Shown here: piece after piece, positions 8,562-17,900 of the stretch | Layout: each line of letters begins with the position of its first letter | Numbering within the stretch: position 1 is the stretch's first letter | Source of the DNA: Gilvimarinus sp. 2_MG-2023 | GTDB taxonomy: Bacteria > Pseudomonadota > Gammaproteobacteria > Pseudomonadales > Cellvibrionaceae | DNA length: 64,000 nucleotides | Assembly (NCBI RefSeq): GCF_030547685.1 | Contig: NZ_JAUOQM010000018.1 | Location: 1 to 64,000, forward strand | Reading direction: 5' to 3' | Position numbers and translations under genes: made by a program | Notes under the pieces: generated by a model | Seen by the model: the letters and a program-made list of their open reading frames with translations, nothing else | Database searches by the model: none | Told to the model about the DNA's origin: nothing

Positions 8562-9446
8562 ATGAAAGCCAAAACGATTTCTCAAGGTATATTGCTGTTT
8601 TGGCTGACTCCCAAGCAGCGTTTTGCTCTGGGCACTCTGAAAATTAAAGAAATCGTACCTTTCGTTGAGCTCACGCAACTGCCCGAGCAGCACCCAGCGG
8701 TTTTGGGGACAGCCCATATACGCGGGGTCACCATGCCCGTTGTCGACATGGCCCTGGCCATAGGCAGTAGACCTCTAGCTGCAGACGAATATCGCGATAG
8801 CTACATCATTATTACCGATTGTCAGCGCAAAACCATTGGTTTTTTAGTGCGCTCGCTGGATCGTATTGTCGATTGCAACTGGAGTGACATTGAGCCACCT
8901 CCTAAAAGCTTAGGGCGCAGTGCTTGCGTCACCGGTGTTACCAAGGTGGATGATCAACTGGTGCAACTGGTGGATGTTGAGCATATCTTCGCCAAGTTGT
9001 TTGGGTTAGAAACCAGCGAGTCGACGCAAGTACTGCCCCAAGAGCAAGCAGACGTGCTACAAGCGTTAAATATATTGGTAGTGGATGACTCCTCCGTTGC
9101 CCGCAAACAGCTATCGGACGCACTTAAGAGTATCGGCGTCAGCTTCCAAATTACCGCTAATGGTCAAGAGGCCTTGGATATCATGCGGACCGAGGCGCAA
9201 GCTGGGCACCCGATTGATCTATTGGTGAGTGATATTGAAATGCCGGGTCTGGATGGTTATGAGTTGGCTTTTGCGATTCGGGATGACGCTGCACTGGCCC
9301 AAGCCTACATTATTTTGCATACCTCAATTTCTAGCGAAATCAGTGTCAGCCAAGCGCATCAGGTTGGCGCCAATGAAGCCCTAACAAAATTTGATGTGGA
9401 TGAATTAATTCAGGCGATGTTACGCGGTGCGGGTAGGGCGGTGTGA
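8562..9446 (+). CDS. cheV: Chemotaxis coupling protein CheV
   Basis: 294 aa from the ATG at 8562, preferred because GGAG lies 6 nt upstream; an ATG at 8550 is also possible. Residues ~10-150 form a CheW-like coupling domain (GTLKIKEIVPFVELTQLP). Residues ~165-292 form a response-regulator receiver with the acidic pair in VVDDSSVARKQ and the phospho-acceptor Asp at about 224 in LLVSDIEMPGLDGYE. CheV links chemoreceptors to CheA and its phosphorylation tunes receptor coupling, probably in adaptation. It is not beside other chemotaxis genes; stand-alone cheV copies are common in gammaproteobacteria. Confidence 0.95.
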   Translation: MKAKTISQGILLFWLTPKQRFALGTLKIKEIVPFVELTQLPEQHPAVLGTAHIRGVTMPVVDMALAIGSRPLAADEYRDSYIIITDCQRKTIGFLVRSLDRIVDCNWSDIEPPPKSLGRSACVTGVTKVDDQLVQLVDVEHIFAKLFGLETSESTQVLPQEQADVLQALNILVVDDSSVARKQLSDALKSIGVSFQITANGQEALDIMRTEAQAGHPIDLLVSDIEMPGLDGYELAFAIRDDAALAQAYIILHTSISSEISVSQAHQVGANEALTKFDVDELIQAMLRGAGRAV

Positions 9447-9482
9447 CAATCCACTGACAGCTTACGGTTAATAACTTGCAAT

Positions 9483-9517
9483 AAAAAATGCCCGGCTCAC
9501 AGAGCCGGGCATTTTTA
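9483..9517 (+). terminator. Intrinsic terminator after cheV
   Basis: Stem ATGCCCGGCTC/GAGCCGGGCAT with a small loop, flanked by an A-run and a T-run; possibly bidirectional, serving also the convergent gene ending at 9578. Confidence 0.9.
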
Positions 9518-9577
9518 TGAGGGCATTTTTTTGGCTGTTCTTACTTATATCTAATTTATTGCTTTGCGATCGAATAC

Positions 9578-10075
9578 TTATAGGCTTGTGTACTTCAGGG
9601 TCACCAGGTGACCTTCTTTCAAATCTTCAACGCCGGCGCCAGAGTGCAGACCTGAGATGGCTACATCGCTCGGTAATTCAACCACACGTGGTGCGGTACC
9701 GTTAAGTGGGCGAATAAGAGCCAAGCCTTGACTGCGATTAATTTCTAAAATTTCACCTTTCACGAGGTGGTGAGCGCTTTTCTCTTCGGCTTTCTCTTCG
9801 GTGCGAAGGCGCAATACAACATTTTGGCCTGCCTCAAGTGCTGACATAGAGCGCTGCTTGCGACCGTCAATGTCGATCTTAGGGCGGCCAGGAAAGTTAT
9901 AGGTGTTGATTTCACCTGTTTGAGCTTCAATGATCGTGAAGCTCTTGGTCTCGTAATCGACAGACTCTACCGTGCCGTCTACGTAGCGTACGGCGGCTGA
10001 CGCAGATACCGATGCGGCGAGTGAAATGCCCGCTATAAGAGTTGTAAGTGTGTTGCGTTTAGAAAAAGTAAACAT
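9578..10075 (-). CDS. Exported small beta-rich protein, unknown function
   Basis: 165 aa from the ATG at 10075 (AGGA 7 nt upstream; a TTG two codons earlier is less likely). A Sec signal peptide ends near SVSASAA (about residue 28). The mature part is short beta-strand-like repeats such as VDGTVESVDYETKSFTI and LVKGEILEINRSQGLALI, with a charged TEEKAEEKSAH patch between. It looks like two OB- or SH3-like halves. No catalytic motif is visible and I do not recognise the family. It is periplasmic by prediction and stands alone. Confidence 0.8.
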   Translation of the reverse strand: MFTFSKRNTLTTLIAGISLAASVSASAAVRYVDGTVESVDYETKSFTIIEAQTGEINTYNFPGRPKIDIDGRKQRSMSALEAGQNVVLRLRTEEKAEEKSAHHLVKGEILEINRSQGLALIRPLNGTAPRVVELPSDVAISGLHSGAGVEDLKEGHLVTLKYTSL

Positions 10076-10567
10076 GAACAAGTCCTCATAAATGCCAATA
10101 AAGTAAAACGTATTCGAAAAGTACCCCGTCTCTTGAGTACGAGAGCTATTCTACGGAATTATGTTACTCCTGTGTTACTCGAGCGCTACTTTAAGTTACG
10201 GTTTTTATATTAATTTATTATGAAATGCGCCTTATATTTATTTATATTCTATAAGGGAATTAGAAGGTGGTAATCTGGTGCTTTAAGGAAATATAAAACC
10301 TTTTTTGGTGCGGCTGGGTGTAACCATGAGTAACGTTTGTGGTGCGGAATAATTAAGGCTGCCCACAGATGGGGCGCCCGCAGGGCAGCTGCTGGTTGGC
10401 TCCTGCAGGGGCATGGGTGAAAAAGAATGGTAATATCTACCCGTTAATAATATTAATTGTGATATAAAGTATCTAAATGAGTTGGAAGCTTCTGGTCCGG
10501 TAATTAACATTGTTGGCGAGGGTGTGTCGAGGGTTACCTTGCGGCATACCCGGTGAGGAAATAATAA
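10076..10567. other. Spacer between divergent genes; no gene recognised
   Basis: About 490 bases hold the promoters of the exported protein (leftward) and the GH18 lipoprotein (rightward). The middle is AT-rich. An inverted pair GCTGCCC (10358-10364) and GGGCAGC (10383-10389) could form a hairpin. A 99-codon antisense frame at 10283-10582 has no domain features and is judged accidental. Confidence 0.5.
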
Positions 10568-11608
10568 ATGTACAAAAATCATGTGGCACTATGGTTCTTG
10601 AGTTTACTTTTTGTATCCGGGTGCGGAAGTCCGGGTGAAAACACCGCAGGCCAGAGCACCGTCAGTGTTAACCACCTGAGTTCGTCATCGCTGCACACAG
10701 ATGTTACAGCCTGTCCCGCCGGAAAATATAGAGTGGGCTATGTTCCCTCCTGGCAGGGTGAGTTAACCCGAATTCAATTGCAGTATTTAACCCACATCAA
10801 TTACTCGTTTGCTCAGCCCGAGGCCGATGGCCGATTAAAGCCCATGGGGGAGGCAAGTGAAAACCGCTTAAGTGCTTTAGTCACCATGGCCCACGGGGTG
10901 GGTGTAAAGGTTGGTATTGCTCTGGGCGGTTGGAATGGAGGGGATGACAGCGCCTTTGCGGCTTTGGCGGCCAAGCCGGAAACCCGCACACGTTTTGTCG
11001 AAGCCGTGGTGGCGATGGTTCAGGAGTTTCAGCTTGACGGTGTCGATATGGATTGGGAGCACCCGGACAACCCTGCCGAAAAAATCGGCTATCTTGCGCT
11101 TATGCAAGAGCTGCGGGTCGCTCTGGATGCGCTGCCGGACACGCACTACTTAACGGCTGCGGTGGTCGGTTCCGGTGATTGGGCGGGGCAGTATATTGAC
11201 CCAGAGGTTTTTGAATGGGTGGATTTTCTCAATATCATGGCTTACGACAATTACGATCAGGAGCACCACTCCAGTTTGGCGTATGCCCATGAGGCGGTGG
11301 AATATTGGCAGGCTCGTGGGCTAAGCCGCGAAAAGACGGTGCTTGGTGTGCCTTTTTACGCGCGCCCCTCTTATGCACAATACAAAGACTTGGTGGCGGC
11401 TGACCCTAATAATGCTTGCCGCAGTCGGGTGGGTAATGATTACTACAACGGTTTGCCCACTATTCGCGCCAAAGCCGCATTAACCGAAACCCACACCTGT
11501 GGGATTATGGTGTGGGAGTTAACTCAAGATACGGACGACGAAACCTCGCTGCTTAAGGCTCTGTGGGAAACCGTGACCGGGCAGGCGGCGAGTTACCCCT
11601 GCCCCTAA
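10568..11608 (+). CDS. GH18 family glycosidase (chitinase-like), lipoprotein
   Basis: 346 aa. The signal peptide ends in the lipobox FVSGC, so Cys19 is predicted to be lipidated; a Ser-rich linker (SSSSLH, ~39-44) follows. The catalytic domain begins at YRVGYVPSWQG (~54). It has the GH18 motif DGVDMDWEH with the proton-donor Glu at 164, SLGG-like IALGGWNGG (~117-125), MAYDNYD (~223-229) and the C-terminal LGVPFYARPS. Such enzymes cleave beta-1,4-linked N-acetylglucosamine polymers through substrate-assisted catalysis. Surface anchoring suits use of released chitin oligomers. There is no separate binding domain. GAGGAAA lies 7 nt before the ATG. The last four bases overlap the convergent aminopeptidase gene. 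Confidence 0.93.
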   Translation: MYKNHVALWFLSLLFVSGCGSPGENTAGQSTVSVNHLSSSSLHTDVTACPAGKYRVGYVPSWQGELTRIQLQYLTHINYSFAQPEADGRLKPMGEASENRLSALVTMAHGVGVKVGIALGGWNGGDDSAFAALAAKPETRTRFVEAVVAMVQEFQLDGVDMDWEHPDNPAEKIGYLALMQELRVALDALPDTHYLTAAVVGSGDWAGQYIDPEVFEWVDFLNIMAYDNYDQEHHSSLAYAHEAVEYWQARGLSREKTVLGVPFYARPSYAQYKDLVAADPNNACRSRVGNDYYNGLPTIRAKAALTETHTCGIMVWELTQDTDDETSLLKALWETVTGQAASYPCP

Positions 11609-12393
11609 CCGAGTGCGCTATTTCTTTGTGCCTCTTCCGGGCGCAGTGTTAACACCTCTACGCCGGTGGGCGTCACCAGTACGGTGTGCTCCCACTGAGC
11701 CGATAACTGTTTATCTTGAGTGATCACTGTCCACTGATCTCTCAGCGTGCGGGTGGCGCTGCGGCCCTGGTTGATCATCGGCTCAATGGTAAAAGTCATT
11801 CCTGGCTTTAAGGTTAGGCCCGTGCCGGCACGGCCGCTGTGTAATACCTGGGGCGCTTCGTGCATTTGTTGGCCAATGCCGTGGCCGCAATAATCCAACA
11901 CCACACTGTAGCCCTGTTGGCGAGCGTAGGTGTCGATGGCGTGGCCGATGTCGCCTAATGTGTTGCCGGGTTTAACCGCCTTAATGCCTTGCCACATGGC
12001 GGTATAGGTCGCGTCGACCAACTTTTGCGCGCCAGATGAAACCTGACCTATACAGTAGGTTTTACTGGAATCGGCAATATAGCCATCTTTTTCGAGGGTA
12101 ATATCGATATTGACGATATCGCCTTCCTGCATGGGTGTCTCTGTGGGAAAGCCGTGGCATACCACATGGTTCGGAGAGGCGTTTAAGCTATAGGGGTAGT
12201 CGTACTGCCCGAGGCTTGCCGGTCTAGCGGCCAGCTCGTGACGAATATAGTGCTCCACCCACTGATTAATAGCCATGGTGGTAACGCCAGGCAACATTCT
12301 GTGGTCAAGTTCGGTGAACACTTGCGCCAGTAATTGACCGGCACGGCGCATTTTGGCGATGGCATCGGGCCCCTTTAAAATAACTCTATTCAT
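11605..12393 (-). CDS. map: Type I methionine aminopeptidase, second-copy type
   Basis: 262 aa from the ATG at 12393. All five metal ligands of MetAP-I are present in context: the Asp of NIDIT, the Asp of IADSSK, the His of GHGIG, the Glu of FTIEPM and the Glu of WEHTVLV, so the enzyme should be active. It removes the initiator methionine from proteins with small second residues. It is not next to rpsB or tsf, where the housekeeping map usually sits, so it is probably an additional copy. It overlaps the upstream ParD-like gene by 8 nt, implying coupled translation. The pair is divergent from a Wadjet operon, a setting that suggests a specialised role; that is inference. Confidence 0.92.
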   Translation of the reverse strand: MNRVILKGPDAIAKMRRAGQLLAQVFTELDHRMLPGVTTMAINQWVEHYIRHELAARPASLGQYDYPYSLNASPNHVVCHGFPTETPMQEGDIVNIDITLEKDGYIADSSKTYCIGQVSSGAQKLVDATYTAMWQGIKAVKPGNTLGDIGHAIDTYARQQGYSVVLDYCGHGIGQQMHEAPQVLHSGRAGTGLTLKPGMTFTIEPMINQGRSATRTLRDQWTVITQDKQLSAQWEHTVLVTPTGVEVLTLRPEEAQRNSALG

Positions 12394-12580
12394 GATTTTG
12401 TTGTTCCTGCGCTTGCAGTGCTCGCTGTATGATTTCGCTAAAGGTTTGCGTGGGGTTTCTTTCTGCCTGGCGACCAATTTTCATCCAAAACTCGGCCTGA
12501 GCATTGATAGAGCGCTCCATCACCTGACTGGCGGAGCGAAGATGGTCGTGCATTTGGTCGGAAATTTTAACAATACCCAT
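12386..12580 (-). CDS. ParD-like antitoxin family protein
   Basis: 64 aa. The segment IVKISDQMHDHLRSASQVMER, then SINAQAEFWMKIGRQAE, matches the short ParD-like family (PF11903/DUF3423 as I recall it). These have a ribbon-helix-helix-like N-terminus for DNA binding and a helical C-terminus for partner binding. No toxin of the ParE/RelE fold follows; instead the next gene, overlapping by 8 nt, is an intact methionine aminopeptidase. The promoter side holds CATAT-type repeats (12605-12624) suited to autoregulation. The ribosome site is weak. Family assignment rests on recalled pattern, not on a search. Confidence 0.75.
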   Translation of the reverse strand: MGIVKISDQMHDHLRSASQVMERSINAQAEFWMKIGRQAERNPTQTFSEIIQRALQAQEQQNHE

Positions 12581-12604
12581 AAAGATGATCGGCCCTAAAT
12601 TTCA

Positions 12605-12636
12605 ATATATGATATGTATATGTTTCGTATATTAAG
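12605..12636. promoter_or_regulatory. AT-rich repeat, candidate operator between divergent operons
   Basis: On the minus strand the sequence reads as repeated CATAT units (CATATA, CATAT, CATATA) about 25 bases upstream of the ParD-like start. Ribbon-helix-helix proteins usually bind short tandem repeats upstream of their own gene. The Wadjet operon starts 140 nt away on the other strand and could share control. Confidence 0.35.
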
Positions 12637-12774
12637 CGCTCGCAACTTATAAAGCAATAATTTGATTGCAACAGGGCAAGTGCGCCGTCACAATAGCCCA
12701 AAGCCTGCCGCACCCAAATATCGAGCGGTTGATAAAGATCTACTGCCGATCAATAAATAAGCAAATATTCGCAC

Positions 12775-14226
12775 ATGTTTTTTACCCCCGAACGCCAGGA
12801 CTTTTTTAAGCCGCTAACCGGTAAATACCGCGAGTCTATCGCCCAGTGTTTGTGCTTACTGTACGAGCGCCTGTACAGTTCCAACGCCGATTACGGTCAC
12901 GCATTATCGCGCGATCAGCTGTTGGAAATTTTGACCGAAGCACTGGCGCGTGCCCCCCAAGAAGTAGTGCACGAATCGGACGAGATTGGCGACAGTCCGC
13001 AGCGTTTTAAATCCTTGCGGGAAAAAGCTCAGTGGGTGATGAAGCAACTGCTCGACAGTGGCTGGCTGGAAAAACAAGTCGATACCGCCACCTTGCAGTC
13101 AACCTACCCTTTTAGCCGGTTGGGGCGTTTATTCACTCAGCCATTAGTGGAGTCGGACACCACCCGTATTCGTACCCGCCACCGCAACACCCGCAATACT
13201 CTCAATGCGCTGGATGCTTTTCATAACCGCGGTGAAGTACACGATTTACTCGATGCTTTTGAATATTCCGAGCGCATTGTTACCGACTTTACCGATGTCA
13301 TCTCCGAGCTAGAAGAACGCAAGCGCGAGCTGGTGCGCGAGGTGGAGTCGCAGCAATTGGTGCAGCAGGCCACCGATCAGTTTTTTGAGTTTATGGAAAA
13401 ACGCTTTCAGCCCGATGTGGCGGTGCGCTTGTCGGCTGACAGCGTCGAAAAACACCGCGATCAAATCGGCAAAGCGATTGCTAAAATTCGCCGCAAACCT
13501 AAAGAGTACAAAGCGGAAGTTGAGCGTCAATTGCGTCGCCAAATTCCCGAGTTGGCGCTGCCGGGGCAATCGGTATTGTGGACCATTCTCGATACTATTG
13601 AAAAACGTATGGGCAATGCGGCAGAAATTATGCTGCCCGCTCTGCGCCGGGCGCTGCACAGCTTTACCAAGCGGGCGGATATAATTATTCGCCAGTTGAG
13701 CTACCTAAACAGTCAAAACAATAATGACTTAGTTGATATCTGTCAGCAGTTGGCCGAGTTAAGTGAGTCGGCTATGAATGAGCGGTTAGGGCGAGCGGCC
13801 AATGCCATGGCCGGTATGCGCGTGCAATTAATCGATCCGGCGGCTATGCGCTTACAAGAGCGCCGCAAAGCAGCTCTGGTTAACACCCAGGTCGCCGAAC
13901 AACCACCGCTCGACAGCGAAGCCGAGCGCGAACTGTTAATTCAACAAATGCTGGATCAAGCCTTTGCTATGGACAATTCGGGACTGCGCCATTATGTGGA
14001 AAAGTCCCTGCGCGATGGCCGGCAAATATCCACCCGGCACCTGCCCATTGACAGTGCTCGCGACCTGTTAGCCATGGCGCACATTATCGAGGTGGCATCG
14101 CACAATAATCTATCCAGTGAACAAGCATTCCATGTGGAGCCAACCGGTAAAACGTTACATACAGATTTTTTTACCGAAGCCGACGAATTTTTAATTTCGC
14201 TTAGTGAACAAAGCGCACACGAGTAA
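12775..14226 (+). CDS. jetA: Wadjet anti-plasmid system subunit JetA (MksF-like)
   Basis: 483 aa, first gene of a four-gene Wadjet operon. JetA is the kleisin-like subunit that bridges the SMC-type ATPase JetC, comparable to MukF/MksF. The N-terminus ([19 protein letters not shown]) is winged-helix-like. The middle (~165-300) is long alpha-helical coiled coil with [18 protein letters not shown], and the C-terminal third is again globular and helical. Length fits the family (~480 aa). No catalytic motif is expected. The ATG at 12775 has a weak ribosome site. Identification rests mainly on the order and type of the downstream genes plus size and fold pattern. This looks like the type I layout; subtype is less certain. 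Confidence 0.88.
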   Translation: MFFTPERQDFFKPLTGKYRESIAQCLCLLYERLYSSNADYGHALSRDQLLEILTEALARAPQEVVHESDEIGDSPQRFKSLREKAQWVMKQLLDSGWLEKQVDTATLQSTYPFSRLGRLFTQPLVESDTTRIRTRHRNTRNTLNALDAFHNRGEVHDLLDAFEYSERIVTDFTDVISELEERKRELVREVESQQLVQQATDQFFEFMEKRFQPDVAVRLSADSVEKHRDQIGKAIAKIRRKPKEYKAEVERQLRRQIPELALPGQSVLWTILDTIEKRMGNAAEIMLPALRRALHSFTKRADIIIRQLSYLNSQNNNDLVDICQQLAELSESAMNERLGRAANAMAGMRVQLIDPAAMRLQERRKAALVNTQVAEQPPLDSEAERELLIQQMLDQAFAMDNSGLRHYVEKSLRDGRQISTRHLPIDSARDLLAMAHIIEVASHNNLSSEQAFHVEPTGKTLHTDFFTEADEFLISLSEQSAHE

Positions 14227-14228
14227 CT

Positions 14229-14924
14229 ATGTTAGACGACTACTTAAACGAAGTACTGGCCCCTTTACAATTATCGCGGCAGGAATTTTCCGAGTTAATG
14301 ATACGCTTACTCGATTACGGCGTGTTGTGCCGGGATGAAAGCCAAACCGAGGCCAGCCTCTACGACCGCTATCTACAGTGTTCGGCTCTGGTCGAAGAGT
14401 ACCTCGCCGTTATTGGGGTCAGGCTACAGCACGATCGACAATTCGCTTTTGTGCGAGTATTCCCACCCGGCGCCGAGGTGCCCGGTGTGGCCGATGACGA
14501 TAACAGCCCATTTAATAATGGCTTTCGGATGCGCCCCAGCCAGCAAGAGGTCGCTGTTATTTTGGTGCTGCGCGCTGAGTATCAGAAAAATCTGCGCGAA
14601 GGGCAGGTGGATGAAAAAGGCCGGGCCATGTTGTCGCTGGAGGGGTTGGCCATTGCGATGAATAACTTACTCAAGCGCTCCCTGCCCGAGGGATTGGTCG
14701 AGCGCAAACAATTGTTTCGCCGCTTAAAGCAACTGCGTTTAATCCAATACCAACTGGAAGACGACCTCGATAGCGACGAGAGTTGGATTTCTATTCAGCC
14801 GGGCATCACCAGTTTTGTCAGTGATGAGGTATTGCAGACCCTGGCCACTGATGACACCGTTGCGGTGGAGTCTGACAACGCTGAGACGTTGATAATCCCA
14901 ACCACTGACGAGGCAACCGACTGA
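14229..14924 (+). CDS. jetB: Wadjet subunit JetB (DUF4194, MksE-like)
   Basis: 231 aa. It matches the size and character of JetB/DUF4194, the tandem winged-helix (KITE) subunit equivalent to MukE/MksE. A helical N-terminus is followed by [15 protein letters not shown] and by [22 protein letters not shown], a stretch characteristic of the family. The C-terminus is acidic. JetB with JetA and JetC forms the DNA-loop-extruding complex. It begins 2 nt after the jetA stop, and its own stop overlaps the jetC start (TGATG), so the operon is translationally coupled. Confidence 0.9.
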   Translation: MLDDYLNEVLAPLQLSRQEFSELMIRLLDYGVLCRDESQTEASLYDRYLQCSALVEEYLAVIGVRLQHDRQFAFVRVFPPGAEVPGVADDDNSPFNNGFRMRPSQQEVAVILVLRAEYQKNLREGQVDEKGRAMLSLEGLAIAMNNLLKRSLPEGLVERKQLFRRLKQLRLIQYQLEDDLDSDESWISIQPGITSFVSDEVLQTLATDDTVAVESDNAETLIIPTTDEATD

Positions 14925-17900
14925 TGTTTTTAAAGCGCGGTATTTTCGTCAATTGGGGCAATATTCCACAATTAGAGTTTGAGTTTGGCCCGATTAATTT
15001 ATTCTCCGGTGGCAACGGCTCGGGTAAAACCACCGCCGCCGATGCCATTCAAACCTTGATGACGGCCGCCCACGAAAATTTGTTTAATTACAACCCGGGG
15101 CAAGATGAAACCACCCAGCGCGGGCGCGGCGGTAAGCAAGTGCGCACCCTGGCCTCTTATGTGTTGGGCTGCGACGATGGCAGCTACGCCAGGCCCTGGA
15201 CGGTAGACGGTTACGTGGCCGGTATTTTTCACCCCACCCAGGGCGAGAGCGGGGAGCCTTTCACCGCGGTAATGTGTGTGCGGGCACATCTGGACAGTGC
15301 TGGCAGTCAAAAACAAGCGCGACTGGATGAGTTGTTGTTTTTAGTCGTGCCTGGCGAGCAGCTCAGCTTGTCGCATTTTGTGAAAAGCTATAAAGACGGT
15401 AAACATGTCGTACCACTGACCGATGTAGTCACGCTACTGAAAAAAGAGTACGGAGCCGGCGCTGTCGAGCAGTACGATAAAAAAGGCGCCTATCTGCGGC
15501 GCCTGTACGGGGCATTGCGCGGCCGTAAAGATGCGGTATCCGATCGCGAAGCAAAGCACGCCGCGCGTACCTTTGCCAACTTTATGGCTTACAAGCCGGT
15601 AAAGAGTATTACCGATTTTGTTGCCCGGGAGATTTTGGAACCGCGCGATTTGGGCGATGCCATTCGCAATGTGTCGGATTTGATGAAAACCATTCATCAA
15701 ATGGAATCAGACACCCGCGCCATTCGCGACTCCATTACCACCTTAGAAGGTGCACGCGATTGCTCCAGGCACTATGTGGATACATGGGTCGAGCGGCAAT
15801 TGGCCGAATACAGTGAGGCGACTCGCCAGGTAAAAGCTACGCAGCGCGGTTACCTCAGCGCCAAAGCCGAACAAAAAAATATTCACGAGCAGATAGCCGC
15901 CAATGAATTGGCCGAGCGCGACAGTGACAATCGCCGCCGCCAGTTTCACGACGCGCAAGTGGCGCTAGAGGCCAAGCGCCAGGGTATTGATGCCTTAAAA
16001 ACCAAAGATGAGCTGGAACAGGCCATTGCTAATAGCACACGTGATTTGGCTGGCAAAGCGCGTCCCGTGCACGAGCAAAGCCAGCAATTACAACGCAATG
16101 TGCAGGCCAGCGAGCAATTGTTACAGCAGCTTAGCCAATGCTCGCTGGGGGTGGATATTCCTGCACTCGACAGTAAAGCCTTGCGTCAACTTGGGCAAAA
16201 AGTGGTGGCAACCGCATCTCAGGTGGATGTGGATTTAGGCCAGCTGGTTAACAAAGATTGGGTTGGCATTGAACAACTAGAGAGTGATGTCACCCAGATT
16301 AAAGCCGCCGAAACCGAACATTTACAGTGGGCCGAGGCGCTGCACAGCGATGCGCTCAGCACCACGGGGCAGAGCCTGCGCGAACAAATCGCGCAGCTGC
16401 TAGGGCAGGCCGAACGCAAACGTCAGGACACCAATAGCAAACTGAAACAAAAACAAAAAGACGTGGCTTTACTGCAAAGCCAAAAAGTGAACTACCCGCC
16501 CTATGTGGAAGCGGCTCTGCAGGCGATTGAACAAGCGCTGCCGGGTGCCCAGCCCTGTGTGTTATGTGACTATGTTGATGTGCTCGATGCCCACTGGCAA
16601 ATGGCCATTGAGGGTTACTTAGGCGGCACGCGCTTTTCGATTGTGGTGGAGCCGGAGTACGAGGCGGAAGCTATGCGCTTGGTGCGCGCTATGCCAGGGG
16701 GGCGGCGCAACAAAGCGCGGGTTATTCAGGGCGAAAAAGCGCGCCGCGATGCCGAGCGCTGGCAGTCACCGGCCGGCTCCATTCTCGACGTTATGGCTTT
16801 TAGCCATAAAACCGCCGAGTATTATCTGCGCGCCTCCTACGGCAACGTATTGCGCGTAGACGATGCCGAAGCACTGCGCCAAACCGCCCGTGGTATTACT
16901 CCCGAAGGTTTGGGCAGCGGTAACTACAGCATGTGGCGCTGCGACTTGGATGACAGTGAGCTGGTGTTTGGCCAACACGCTCGCGAGCGCGCGCTCAAAG
17001 CCAAAATACGCGAGTGCGAACAACTGCTGGAAGACGCCCAGCAGTGCGAGCAAAACTATCAACAGTTGGCCCGTATTGTAGAACTGGTGGATAAAATTCA
17101 GCCGGTGCATTGCGGTGAAGCCATTGCCGCCATGATGGAGTGCCACCGCAGTATTCAAGGCGCCGAACGCGCACTGGCGCAGCTGGATTTAACCGACTTT
17201 AATGATTTAGAGCAAGAGCTGGCCGACCTAAAACAGAACTACCGGGCCGAAGAAGAAAACCATCGCAACATATTGGAAGAGGCGGGCAAGCTAAAAGAGC
17301 GCGAGCGCACCATCGCCCGCCAGGTAAATCAGCTGGCCGATGCGCAAGATGCTCTGGCCGAAACTCAAGACGATGCCGAGCAGGCCGTCTACTTAATGGC
17401 CGATCACTATCCAGAGCTGGATGTTGAAAACGCCATTGGCAACGCCTCTCAAGCTGCGGAACAGGCGGCCGATAATTTTACCTTCATCGATAATATCGAA
17501 ACCTTAAAACAGCAATTAGTGGCTCACGAGCGCGCTCTGCACAGCGCTATTTTGCAGCACAACCAACATTGTCATAAACACGATGCGGTTGTATACGATA
17601 CCGGCCTGGGTGAAGCGCACGGCATTGAATGTTTCCGCCGGGTATTGGCGATGGGCAATGAAGTTGGGTCACTGTTTAACCGCCTTAAAAATAATGTATT
17701 GGTGGATAAACACGAACAGTTGGCCGAATTGCGCGACAGTTTTAACACCGCTTTTGTCACTAACTTATGCCACTCGATTTATCAGGCGGTAAAAGACGGT
17801 GAGCGCACGCTTAAAGATCTCAACAAAGAGCTGGAGCACCACCGCTTTGGCGCCGATCGCGAGCGTTTTTATTTCGGCTACTCGTGGGTGCCCGAATTTA

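Noticed and set aside
10283-10582. 99-codon minus-strand frame between the exported protein and GH18 genes
   Set aside because: No ribosome site, no domain, overlaps the GH18 start and its Shine-Dalgarno.
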